Positions 24,066 to 32,898 of a stretch of 64,000 nt of DNA are shown piece after piece. The DNA is taken from assembly GCF_007990755.1 (NCBI RefSeq), contig NZ_BJXA01000043.1, forward strand, positions 1 through 64,000. The letters are read 5' to 3'. A program made the position numbers and the translations under genes. This DNA is from Nocardia ninae NBRC 108245 (GTDB lineage Bacteria > Actinomycetota > Actinomycetes > Mycobacteriales > Mycobacteriaceae). Below the pieces are notes generated by a model. The model did not search any database. It was given only the letters and a program-made list of their open reading frames with translations, and had not been told where the DNA came from. Position 1 is the first letter of the stretch. The number at the start of each line of letters is the position of its first letter.

Positions 24066-25835
24066 TCAGTGTCGTTGGGAGCTCTCACAACGCGAGTCCC
24101 ACGCGGTAGGCAGATCATCGGACAACACCGGCGCACCGAGGATCTCGTCGTCGAGCTCGAAGGCGTCAAGCACCGCAGACAGATTGTCGGCGAGACGGTC
24201 GATGGCGTGCCGGAGTTGCTGCTTCGTGGCTTCGATCGCGGCGATGTCGAGCAGGCCGTGCGTGAGATACCACGTGGCCTGCTCCAGCAGGTGGTGCAAC
24301 GCGAAAACGTCACGGACGGCCGCTATTTCAGGATGACCGGCCTGTTCGTCGAGCAACCGCAACGCCGCTTCGGTGCAGTACGCTTCGGCGAGGTCGAGTG
24401 CGTCGGGAATGACCGCCAAGCGGTCCGCGAGCGCCGGTGTCGCCAAATGCCGCTGCGCCTCCTGTGCGATCGTCAGGGTGCGCGCCCCGAGCAACCGCAG
24501 GCGGTCGTCGGGGTCGGCGGGGTCGTGCACGCGGACTTCGGGGGGCAACGTACCGGCGAGTTGCCTGGCCAGCACCCGACCGGCGACCGAACCCAGGACG
24601 TGGCAGTCGCCTTCGCCGGTGATCGCGGCGTGACAGACGCCGAGGTAGTCGGCGACGCGGTTGGCGCTGAACATGCCCTGCGCGCCCATCTTGATCCGAC
24701 AGTGTGTGACCGTTTCCAGTGCGTGGAGCTGGATGAAGTGCTTGGCCAGCATGACCGACACCACCGTGTCGCGATCAGTGAGATCGCTACCGGCGAGGGA
24801 GGTTTTGATCGCGTTGCCGTAGACGGTCCGGGCAACAGTGCCTGCCAGGTCGGTGAGCAAGGTGTCGCGTACGTGCGGGATATCGACCATCAACGGGCTG
24901 TCGGCCGGCGTCAACGGCACTACCCGCTTGGCGGCGTAACGGAGCGCGATGTACAGCGCCGCGCGTGCCGCAGCGTTCAAACAGGACGAGAGCGCCAAAC
25001 GCCCAACAGTCAGCTGGCTGATCGCCGAAGAGAACCCGCGACGCCGGCTGTTCTCGTCACGCCACGTCAGCACGCCTCGCTCATCGATGGTAGCCAGGTC
25101 ATTGCTCAACCAGGCACTGCGCTCGACCCGCAGACCTTCGAAGCTGATCACCGAGTTGTCCATGATGACCAGCGGCTGATGGTCGAGCTGGGTGATCCGC
25201 ACGCCCGCGCACGGCTCGCCGTTGGCGTCGCGTAGTCGTGCCGTGAACAGATGCACGCCCTGATCGACGCCGGCCGCGTCGATGAACCGCGCACCGATGA
25301 CACAGACCCGGGCGACCGGGATGCCGACGCTGGGCATGAACTTGCGCGCCCGCGGGTTCGGCGTGTCGAGCACGAACCCGTCGCCGTCCCACCTCGCGGT
25401 GGTCTGCATGAAGCCGATGTTGGAGCCGCACCCGTACTCGGTCAGCAGCATCACACCGATGCTGGACGCGTCATCCAGGTCCTGCAGATACGGTGCGGCG
25501 GAGTCGGCATCGGTCAAGGTGGCCAGACTGCCGGAGGCCAGGTTGTAGTGGCCGGAGATCAGCGGGATCAGATCCGTCGCCAGCACCGCGGACCAATCGA
25601 ACACCGCGAACAGCTCAGGGAGGTCGGTCGCCACAGCACGGGTGCTGCCGATCCTCTTGACCAGGTCCCGAAGTTGATCATATGCGTTCTGACGCCGCTG
25701 TTCCTGGCTCTGCCGTTCCGTGACGGCGAAGTCCGGGTTGCGCAGAATCCGCTGCAATTGTTGGTGGAACTCTCGGTCTCCGTGCCGAATAAGCCCGGCT
25801 AGCGATCCACTATCCCGGAGCATTTGCATGACCAT
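24066..25835 (-). CDS. Acyl-CoA oxidase/dehydrogenase family flavoenzyme
   Basis: 589 aa, longer than a bacterial acyl-CoA dehydrogenase and close to the acyl-CoA oxidase layout. The FAD-binding middle strand segment is LLTEYGCGSNIGFMQTTARWDGDGF at about residues 130-154 (family T-E-x-G-x-G-S-N). The helical C-terminal half contains RIKMGAQGMFSANRVADYLG and GDCHVLGSVAGRVLARQL, matching the acyl-CoA oxidase group (ACOX-like, seen in Streptomyces and mycobacteria). It would introduce the trans-2 double bond in an acyl-CoA, passing electrons to O2 or ETF. It is not in an operon with other beta-oxidation genes. Start ATG 25835; ATG 25829 and 25823 are alternatives. Confidence 0.85.
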   Translation of the reverse strand: MVMQMLRDSGSLAGLIRHGDREFHQQLQRILRNPDFAVTERQSQEQRRQNAYDQLRDLVKRIGSTRAVATDLPELFAVFDWSAVLATDLIPLISGHYNLASGSLATLTDADSAAPYLQDLDDASSIGVMLLTEYGCGSNIGFMQTTARWDGDGFVLDTPNPRARKFMPSVGIPVARVCVIGARFIDAAGVDQGVHLFTARLRDANGEPCAGVRITQLDHQPLVIMDNSVISFEGLRVERSAWLSNDLATIDERGVLTWRDENSRRRGFSSAISQLTVGRLALSSCLNAAARAALYIALRYAAKRVVPLTPADSPLMVDIPHVRDTLLTDLAGTVARTVYGNAIKTSLAGSDLTDRDTVVSVMLAKHFIQLHALETVTHCRIKMGAQGMFSANRVADYLGVCHAAITGEGDCHVLGSVAGRVLARQLAGTLPPEVRVHDPADPDDRLRLLGARTLTIAQEAQRHLATPALADRLAVIPDALDLAEAYCTEAALRLLDEQAGHPEIAAVRDVFALHHLLEQATWYLTHGLLDIAAIEATKQQLRHAIDRLADNLSAVLDAFELDDEILGAPVLSDDLPTAWDSRCESSQRH

Positions 25836-27040
25836 TACCGCCTCCTACTTCATCCGATCCCAGCGGTCGTTCATCCACCGTCGGGCATACCTGGGCCATC
25901 GCCGCCGAGCTACGACGTTCCAGAACCGGCGTTACCGCACAGCTATGCGGACACCGCCAGGAACCAGCACAAGGGAGCCGGAACGATCACCTGTCAAAGT
26001 TCACTGAGCCACATACCTTCTCGTAAGGTTTCGTTCACCTGATCATCGAATTCGCTTGCAGCACTGCGAACTCGATGTTCCGATCCAGCTCCTACAGCGG
26101 ATCACGTACTCGGGAAATGGTTGCGGCCAGACCGGATTCACATGGCCCTCATTGTAGAGCGCCCACTGTTGAGTTTTCAACCAGGAGAACGCATTTCGGC
26201 GTTTCCGATAAGCATTGTGCGGGATCACCGAAATAGCCCCACTCAGCCGAACCGGACGGTCACAACCTGAAACGGTGGACGCCATCGGATGTGGTCATCG
26301 CCGGCCCAGAACTCGGTGCGGAGGAAGATGTTCGACCGGGCATGCTCGCCTCGGCCTCGGATGCGGCCCGCGCGGGGGCCCGAATGGTCGGTGTCGTCTA
26401 GTCATCACCCACCTCTCCCAACAGATCCAGGGTACGGTCGCCGGGGCGGGAAAAAGGGGCGTTCAGGACGAACGTGGCGAATTACACGGCGGCGATACGA
26501 GTCCGGACGTGTCGTCGCATGCGACATTCGAGATGTGGCGGCCCGCCCGAGACTCCCCCGCTCAGCCGAGAGCGAATTACCTGGTTCCGACCGGAACCCG
26601 TTGATGGTAGCTGGATTCGAACTCATCCGTTGATCGCCGACCCTGCAACTGCTGGATGCGCTGGGAGTTGTCACGGCCGTCGATCAGCCGGGCTACCCGG
26701 TAAAGGCGGTCAGACGAGCTGCCGGTGGCACGCAGCGCAAAAGTTTCGTGGAAGTTCATCGAACGCTTACTCGAATGGGGCTCGATCGGGCAAACAGTCT
26801 GCCCTGCACCATCGTTCGGCAGATCAGTGTGTGCGCTCCACAGGACCTGTGCCCGGCGGTCCGCACGTTTCGGGCAGCGTGCGTGCCAGGGCCATCCACT
26901 CTGCCGATAGTGCGGCGCAGAAATTTTGCAGCGCTGTGACCTGCGCATGCTCCGACCGGCTGACGGACTCGGGAAGAACAAGACTGTTTCCGGGCGAATT
27001 GTCACTGCATCCTGGCGTCCTGAGCACCAGGAGGACAGCC
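25836..27040. other. 1.2-kb stretch without a supported gene
   Basis: Frames exist on both strands, but their composition (Arg, His, Cys, Trp-rich) is that of shadows. One minus-strand frame at 26043-26285 has a more natural, AT-richer middle (ISVIPHNAYRKRRNAFSWL) and could be a gene fragment. At 26612-26630 a T-loop-like word GTTCGAATC appears on the minus strand, but no tRNA can be folded around it. Together these hint at a decayed insertion site. Confidence 0.4.
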
Positions 27041-28399
27041 ATGACACAAACCGATGGACCTTTGCATCTGGCGGGCAACAACGCCCCGGTGACGGACGAG
27101 GTGACGGCGGTACCGGCCGAGGTGATCGGCGCGATCCCGCGCGATCTCGACGGTGTGTTCCTGCGCAATGGCCCGAATCCGCGCACGAGAACGTCGCCGC
27201 ACTATTTCGCTGGGGACGGCATGGTGCACGCGGTGTCACTCGAGCAGGGCCGCGCGGTCTGGTATCGCAACAGATACGTGCGAACTCCGTTGTGGGCGAA
27301 CCCAGGAAAGCCACGGTACGAGCTGGCCTTCGACTCCAACAGCGGCACAATGGATTTCCGAGTCACGACGGCGAACACCCACGTCGTGTCCCACGCCGGC
27401 CGACTGCTGGCACTCGAGGAGGGCGGCTTCCCTTACGAGATCACCCCCGAGCTCGAGACTGTGGGACCGTTCACCTTCTGCGATGCGCTGGCCACACCGA
27501 TGACCGCCCACCCCAAGATCTGCCCGACAACAGGCGAACTGTTGTTCTTCGGGACCAGGCAGCGTCCACCATTTCTGACCTACTACCGGGCCTCGGCAGC
27601 TGGAAAATTGTTGCAAGCACAGCAAATTCCCGTTCCGCGTGCCACCCTCATGCACGACTTCGCGATCACCGCGTCGTCGGTGATCTTCCTGGACCTGCCC
27701 GTCGTCTTCGACTTGGCTGCCGCTGCCGCCGGGCTGCCGTGGCGGTGGGACGACACGCACGGCGCCCGATTCGGTGTCATGCCTCGACAGGGCGGGAGCG
27801 TGCGCTGGTTCGATGTCGAACCCTGCTTCATGTGGCACACGATGAACGCGTTCGACGCGGGAAACACGATCACCGTCATCGGCTGCCGCGTGCGGACCCT
27901 GTGGCGCGACGGGCCCGGCGATGTCGGCGGCGGACTTCCGAGGTTGCACCGATGGATCCTGCACCTCGAGACAGGCACAGTCACCGAAGAGGCCCTCGAC
28001 GACGCTGATATCGAGTACCCGCGCGTCGCCGACGCCGACGTCGGACTGCCCCACCGATTCGGATACGTGACGAGCTTCTCCTTGGCTGCACGACCGTCGC
28101 ACTCCCAAATCTACAAATACGACTTGACGCTCGGCAACGCAGGGCAGACGCTCCGGCTGCCCACCGGAAACACCTGCGGCGAAGCGGTATTCGTGCCACG
28201 CACCGACAGCACCGGTGACGACGACGGATACCTGCTGACCTTCGTCCACGACCGCACCAGCGACACCAGCTCGCTGACCATCATCGACGCCACCGACCTG
28301 AGCAACGGCCCCCTCGCCGAGGTTCGCCTCCCGGTACGCGTACCCAACGGATTCCACGGCACCTGGCTCCCGAGATCGCACGCCGGCCGCAGTGAGTGA
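27041..28399 (+). CDS. Carotenoid oxygenase (retinal pigment epithelial membrane protein family)
   Basis: 452 aa from ATG 27041, with CAGGAGGA 6-7 nt upstream; the much longer open frame to the left is non-coding. It is a seven-bladed propeller Fe(II) dioxygenase that cleaves a C=C bond in carotenoids, apocarotenoids or stilbene-like compounds. The four iron-binding His are visible in order: MTAHPKI, LMHDFAIT, MWHTMNAF and GFHGTWLP. The N-terminal GVFLRNGPNPRTR and FAGDGMVHAV are family signatures. It is probably monocistronic, ending 88 bp before a 20-bp perfect hairpin. No carotenoid synthesis genes are near. Confidence 0.92.
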   Translation: MTQTDGPLHLAGNNAPVTDEVTAVPAEVIGAIPRDLDGVFLRNGPNPRTRTSPHYFAGDGMVHAVSLEQGRAVWYRNRYVRTPLWANPGKPRYELAFDSNSGTMDFRVTTANTHVVSHAGRLLALEEGGFPYEITPELETVGPFTFCDALATPMTAHPKICPTTGELLFFGTRQRPPFLTYYRASAAGKLLQAQQIPVPRATLMHDFAITASSVIFLDLPVVFDLAAAAAGLPWRWDDTHGARFGVMPRQGGSVRWFDVEPCFMWHTMNAFDAGNTITVIGCRVRTLWRDGPGDVGGGLPRLHRWILHLETGTVTEEALDDADIEYPRVADADVGLPHRFGYVTSFSLAARPSHSQIYKYDLTLGNAGQTLRLPTGNTCGEAVFVPRTDSTGDDDGYLLTFVHDRTSDTSSLTIIDATDLSNGPLAEVRLPVRVPNGFHGTWLPRSHAGRSE

Positions 28400-29034
28400 G
28401 GGCGATGATCCACATGCTCGACCCCAGGCAGCTACCCGCAGCATCCCTACTCCTCGACGCGGACCAGTTCGCTGCCCGCACTTTGCCGTCTGGAGGTGGG
28501 AGGCTCTCCCCTCCGGAGCCTCCCACCTCCAGACGTTCCTACGGAACCTCTCCGAGCTGCTTCGTGGGTCGGTGAGGTCCTGAAAAAATCCTGGCGCAAC
28601 GGCAGCTACGGGACGATCGTTCCCCGTGTACAGACGGGGAAAGTTGCTGGTAAAAGAATGTTTTCGCGTTTCCCGGTCCGGGAGTCGACCTGGTCGGCGC
28701 AGTGGCGCATGCCGTGCGGCATCCGCACTGGTTGACCCAGGTTAGTGTCCGGTCCGGACGAGCTGACCGCCAGTTCGCCGAAACTGGCTGTCGCGAACGC
28801 CATTCAGGTGCGGAAACCGCCGTTGGGCCGGACGCATCAGCGACACCCGAACGGTATCGCGCAGTACGCGACTCGCCCGGATGTGCTGACGCGCAGCGGA
28901 TTCCATGTAAGGAACGAATCGCCAGCGCCCGCCGGAGGTATCGTCGATGTGGTTGTGCCGCAGGGGAAGATGTCGAAACCGGGGAGTTGAGACGTTGATG
29001 GCCGGAGATCACTTATGGCGCTGGCAAAGTCGAT
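28400..29034. other. 635-bp spacer with two hairpins
   Basis: No supported gene. It holds the strong hairpin at 28487-28535 and a second inverted repeat TTCCCCGT-GTACAG-ACGGGGAA at 28620-28641. The rest is featureless up to the start of the nSTAND gene. Confidence 0.5.
28487..28535. terminator. 20-bp perfect hairpin, likely terminator
   Basis: The arm 28487-28506 (CGTCTGGAGGTGGGAGGCTC) and its exact complement at 28516-28535 flank a 9-nt loop. The stem is very long and GC-rich, with only a short TTCCT after it. It follows the carotenoid oxygenase gene by 88 bp. The unusual length could also mark a transposon-derived palindrome. Confidence 0.7.
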
Positions 29035-32000
29035 GTGCGGCCAATGGTTGATACGCCGGCGGATCAGGAAGTCGGTAGTTCACCTCGCAAGGTATTCACC
29101 CGGCAGTTCAACAGACTGTGGGAACGCGCGGGGAATCCCGTCCTCGATCGTGTGGCACGCACGGCCAACCAGCGTGAGGAGGCAGCCAGGGGCCACGCCG
29201 GGACGGTCACGACCCAGCGGCTCAGCGATTGGCGCGCCGGTGCTATCCCGGCCCGGTGGGAAGTGCTCCGACCGGCGCTGCTGACGCTGATCGACCTGGC
29301 GAAACACGCCCAAGGGCGCCCTCCCGCAGGACTTCTCAACCTGCGGGAGTGGCAACGTCTGTGGTCCGACGCCACTGCGTGGAAACCTCCGGAGGACCTC
29401 CATTGCCCGTATCAAGGCCTGGCACCGTACTTTCCGGGCGACGCCGAGCGGTTCTTCGGCCGCGAACGCGCGACCGACGACCTGGTGGCGCTCGTTGGGT
29501 CGACCGACCGGGCCGGTGGCGGGATCATCGTGGTGTTCGGCGCCTCCGGCGCGGGCAAGTCGTCGCTACTCGCCGCGGGGCTGATCCCCGCTCTCGCGCC
29601 CGAATGGACGACCACCACCAGCACACCGGATCCCGCTGCGATCGAGATCCCGTCGGATCGTCGCGGTCGGCGCCTGATGGTGGTCGACCAGTTCGAGGAA
29701 CTGTTCACCGCGGCAATCGGCGACGACGTACGCAGGGCGTTCATCGACCGGTTGCCGCGCTGTGCGGACCAGGGTGTCACGGTGGTGATCGCGGTGCGGG
29801 CCGACTTTTTCGCCCCCTGCCTGGACTATCCCGTACTGGCCGACGCCATCACGCGGCGCCCTTTCCTGCTGTCCGCGATGAGCAGCGATGAACTGACCGA
29901 CGCGGTCACCAAACCGGCAGCCAGGGCGGAACTGAAGCTGGAACCTGGCCTGGTGGAACTGATCCTGACCGAATTCAGCGGGCTGAGTGGCTTCACCGAT
30001 GGTGACAGTTCAGGCGCGCTGCCGCTGCTGTCTCATGTCATGGAGGCAGCCTGGCAGCGACGCAAGGGACGCAAGCTGTCCGTCGCCGGTTACCGGGCCG
30101 CGGGTGGTGTCGCCGGTTCCGTGGCCCATACCGCCGACACCGCGTGGCAGAAGCTGGATGACCCGCAGCGAGCAGCGGCCAAAGACATGCTGCTACAGCT
30201 GGTCACCGTCGGCCACGACACGCGCGATACCCGGCGCCGGGTTGCCCGCGCTGATCTGCTCGCACATACCAGCAACCCCGACGCCGCGGCGACGGCGCTG
30301 GAAACCCTTGCCCAGGCACGGCTGATCACCCTCGACGCCGATACCGCGATCCTCACCCACGAGGTGGTGATCGAGGCATGGCCGGAGTTGCGGAAATGGA
30401 TCGACGCCGATCGTGAAGGCCACCTCTTCCGCCAGCGGGTCGCCGCCGACGCGGCGGAATGGGCCGCCTCGCAACGCAATCGGGCCCTGCTGTATCGCGG
30501 CTCACGCCTGGCGCAGGCCCGGGAACATCAACCGAGACCGACCGGGCAGACCGGCGACTTCCTAATGGCGGGCATTCGCCAGCGCCGCAGGCGCGTCGCC
30601 ACGCAGGCCGGGCTCGCGGCGGCAGTGGTCGTGCTGCTGGTCGCCGCGCTGACCAGCGTCGTCCGGGCCGACCTCACCGGCAGGGAGCGCGACGAGGTCT
30701 TCTTCACCACCGTGCTGAGCGAGGCCGACCGCCTGCAGAACAGCGAACCGACGCTGTCCGCCGAGCTCAGCCTCCTCGCACAGCGACTGCGCCCGGATAG
30801 TCCCGACGCCGCCGCACGACTTATCGCCAGCCAGAACCTGCCAGTGGCACGCACATTCGCCGACCACGACGGAGAGATCGCCAAGCTCGTCTACCTCGAC
30901 AACGGTCTGCTGGTCACCGCAGGCGACGATCATGTCATCCGGGTACGCGATCCGGCCACCACCGCCCTGACGGCAACGATCACCGACCACACCAGCAAAA
31001 TCACCGGTCTCGATGGGCATGGATCGATCCTGATCGCGGGCAGCGCAGACCACTCCGCGCGAATCTATGACCTGTCCACCCCGGAACAGCCCCGCCTGCT
31101 ACATGTCGTCGACACCGGGTCCCCGATTACGGGCGTGGCGCTCTCGAAGGACGGCCGCACCGTCGCCATCGCCAACGACAAGCAGGTCACGCTGTGGGAT
31201 GTCACCGACACCCGGACAGCCACACCTCGCTCGCCATCGCTGACCGTCGGTGAAACCGTCTACGCGCTGGGATTCAGCAGTAGTGACAAAACGCTGGGGA
31301 CGGCAAGCGCAACGGCGCATGGCTCGTTCGGCAAGACGCTCACCGCTCGGCTGTGGGACCTCGACGCACCACCGAGCACCCGTACGGGAACACAGGTCGC
31401 GCAAGTCGTCGACGGACGAATGGCCCTGGATTTCTCGGCCGGCACACCGCTACTGGTTGCCGCTGGCCGGTGGCCGTCGCAGGCACCAGGCAGCGACGCC
31501 GAAATTCGGTTCCTGAACGTCGAAGACCCCCGCCATCCGAACCCGGCAGCCGCAGGCTTCTCCTTCCCCTCCGCATACGACCTGGTCACCACGATTCTCA
31601 GCCCCGACAGCCGGACTCTTGCGACCGTCACATCTTTCGGCACCCAACTGTGGAACCTCGCCGACCTCGCTCACCCCACCCCCTTAGGACCGCCGCTGGC
31701 CGCTGCCGCAAACTGCCCCGCCGCATCCGGCAACCGGCGATGCTCCACTATCCCGGCCGGCGCAGCCTTCAGCCCCGACGGACGCTACTTCACGATCGCC
31801 ACGGTCGGCGGCACAGTGCAGCAATGGTCGCTGCCGAGCACCACCCCGGCTGGGCAGGCGGGGCAGATCCATCCCCCGGCGGTCAGCGCCGACGGTACCC
31901 GGATGATTACCACTGCCCACGGCGCCGCCGCCCGCATCTGGGACATCCACGACCCCGCGGCACCGCAGCTACGCGGCACCGTCGACAACGTCACCGGAAT

Positions 32001-32898
32001 CACAGGCTTGTCGGGCACCAGCTACCCCGTCGTCAGTTTCGACGGCCGGTTCACAGCACTATCGATCAACGGGGTGATCACGCTCCTCGACATCTCCGAC
32101 CCGGTCAAACCCCGTGCGACACACCGTTTTCCGGAGGCCGCCGGTGTGGCGTTCGCCCTCGACCAGCAGCTACTGGTCACCCTCTCCGGAGCGCCGGTCG
32201 CGACCTTGATCGCCTGGGACTACACCAACCCCGACCGGCCGGTGCAGCGCAGCCCAGCGATCGTCGTACCGTCATCGGGTCGACTGTTGCGCACGGGATT
32301 TCGATTCGCCGCCAGCCGCGACGGCAAGATCGGTGCCACACTCGCCGACAAACTCAACGTATGGGACACACCGCTGTCGCTGCAGCACTCCACCGGGCCG
32401 ATCGGCACCACCGTCGCCGACTGGCTGGGCGACGGCTTCGGTCTCGCGGTCAGCCCCGACCACCGCACCGTCGTCGCCGGTTGGGACGCGGGCACCGCCC
32501 GCGTCTTCGACATCACCGACCCGGGAACCATTCGGCCACTGGGAGATCCACTGGCGGCCAGCAGAAGCGCTGTCTCCTCGGTGGACATCAGTCCCGATGG
32601 CCGCCGCCTGGCTACCGCAGGCACCGACTCGACTGTCCGGCTGTGGACCTTCACCGATCCCGAACACCCCCGCCCCTACGGCCCGTCCCTCATCCCACCG
32701 GGCTCAGGCCGGTGGCATGTCGCTTTTCACCCGACAGCCAACTACCTCATCGGCACCGGCGGCCAAGGCGCAGTTCGGCTCTGGGACCTCGAGCCCGAGC
32801 ACGCCGCCGACCGCATCTGCACCCTCACCGCCAACACCATCGCCACCGACCTCAGTACCTACTTGCCGGGACGGAAGCTGCCGACACTATGCCCATGA
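29035..32898 (+). CDS. nSTAND ATPase with N-terminal HTH-like domain and WD40 propeller
   Basis: 1287 aa from GTG 29035; ATG 29044 is an equal alternative. Domains in order: a helical, HTH/XRE-like region (residues ~15-90, with TVTTQRLSDWRAGAIP); the NTPase with Walker A VVFGASGAGKSSLLAAG (~160-176) and Walker B RRLMVVDQFEELF; a helical STAND arm with TADTAWQKLDDPQRAAAKDML; one membrane helix (AGLAAAVVVLLVAALTSVV, ~520-540); and then a C-terminal repeat region of WD40 type (SxDGRxxA...LWDxxD units) of ~700 residues. This is the conflict-type STAND architecture, with the propeller as sensor and the N-terminus as effector or adaptor. It could be a stress or phage sensor. It overlaps the GH1 gene by 10 nt. 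Confidence 0.85.
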   Translation: MRPMVDTPADQEVGSSPRKVFTRQFNRLWERAGNPVLDRVARTANQREEAARGHAGTVTTQRLSDWRAGAIPARWEVLRPALLTLIDLAKHAQGRPPAGLLNLREWQRLWSDATAWKPPEDLHCPYQGLAPYFPGDAERFFGRERATDDLVALVGSTDRAGGGIIVVFGASGAGKSSLLAAGLIPALAPEWTTTTSTPDPAAIEIPSDRRGRRLMVVDQFEELFTAAIGDDVRRAFIDRLPRCADQGVTVVIAVRADFFAPCLDYPVLADAITRRPFLLSAMSSDELTDAVTKPAARAELKLEPGLVELILTEFSGLSGFTDGDSSGALPLLSHVMEAAWQRRKGRKLSVAGYRAAGGVAGSVAHTADTAWQKLDDPQRAAAKDMLLQLVTVGHDTRDTRRRVARADLLAHTSNPDAAATALETLAQARLITLDADTAILTHEVVIEAWPELRKWIDADREGHLFRQRVAADAAEWAASQRNRALLYRGSRLAQAREHQPRPTGQTGDFLMAGIRQRRRRVATQAGLAAAVVVLLVAALTSVVRADLTGRERDEVFFTTVLSEADRLQNSEPTLSAELSLLAQRLRPDSPDAAARLIASQNLPVARTFADHDGEIAKLVYLDNGLLVTAGDDHVIRVRDPATTALTATITDHTSKITGLDGHGSILIAGSADHSARIYDLSTPEQPRLLHVVDTGSPITGVALSKDGRTVAIANDKQVTLWDVTDTRTATPRSPSLTVGETVYALGFSSSDKTLGTASATAHGSFGKTLTARLWDLDAPPSTRTGTQVAQVVDGRMALDFSAGTPLLVAAGRWPSQAPGSDAEIRFLNVEDPRHPNPAAAGFSFPSAYDLVTTILSPDSRTLATVTSFGTQLWNLADLAHPTPLGPPLAAAANCPAASGNRRCSTIPAGAAFSPDGRYFTIATVGGTVQQWSLPSTTPAGQAGQIHPPAVSADGTRMITTAHGAAARIWDIHDPAAPQLRGTVDNVTGITGLSGTSYPVVSFDGRFTALSINGVITLLDISDPVKPRATHRFPEAAGVAFALDQQLLVTLSGAPVATLIAWDYTNPDRPVQRSPAIVVPSSGRLLRTGFRFAASRDGKIGATLADKLNVWDTPLSLQHSTGPIGTTVADWLGDGFGLAVSPDHRTVVAGWDAGTARVFDITDPGTIRPLGDPLAASRSAVSSVDISPDGRRLATAGTDSTVRLWTFTDPEHPRPYGPSLIPPGSGRWHVAFHPTANYLIGTGGQGAVRLWDLEPEHAADRICTLTANTIATDLSTYLPGRKLPTLCP

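Noticed and set aside
26600-26640. tRNA-like T-loop word (GTTCGAATC on the minus strand) near a CCA-like end
   Set aside because: The flanking bases do not pair as a 5-bp T stem, and no D or anticodon arm can be drawn; at most a remnant.
26474-27040. Long in-frame extension upstream of the carotenoid oxygenase
   Set aside because: Composition is unnatural, and a strong SD with the family-typical start is at 27041.
28620-28641. Type I-E CRISPR repeat-like hairpin
   Set aside because: Only one copy is present, with no spacing or second repeat and no cas genes in the window.
31353-32888. Open frame continuous with the GH1 protein through the WD40 region
   Set aside because: Arg/Pro-rich shadow of the WD40 frame; the Tat signal fixes the GH1 start at 32889.
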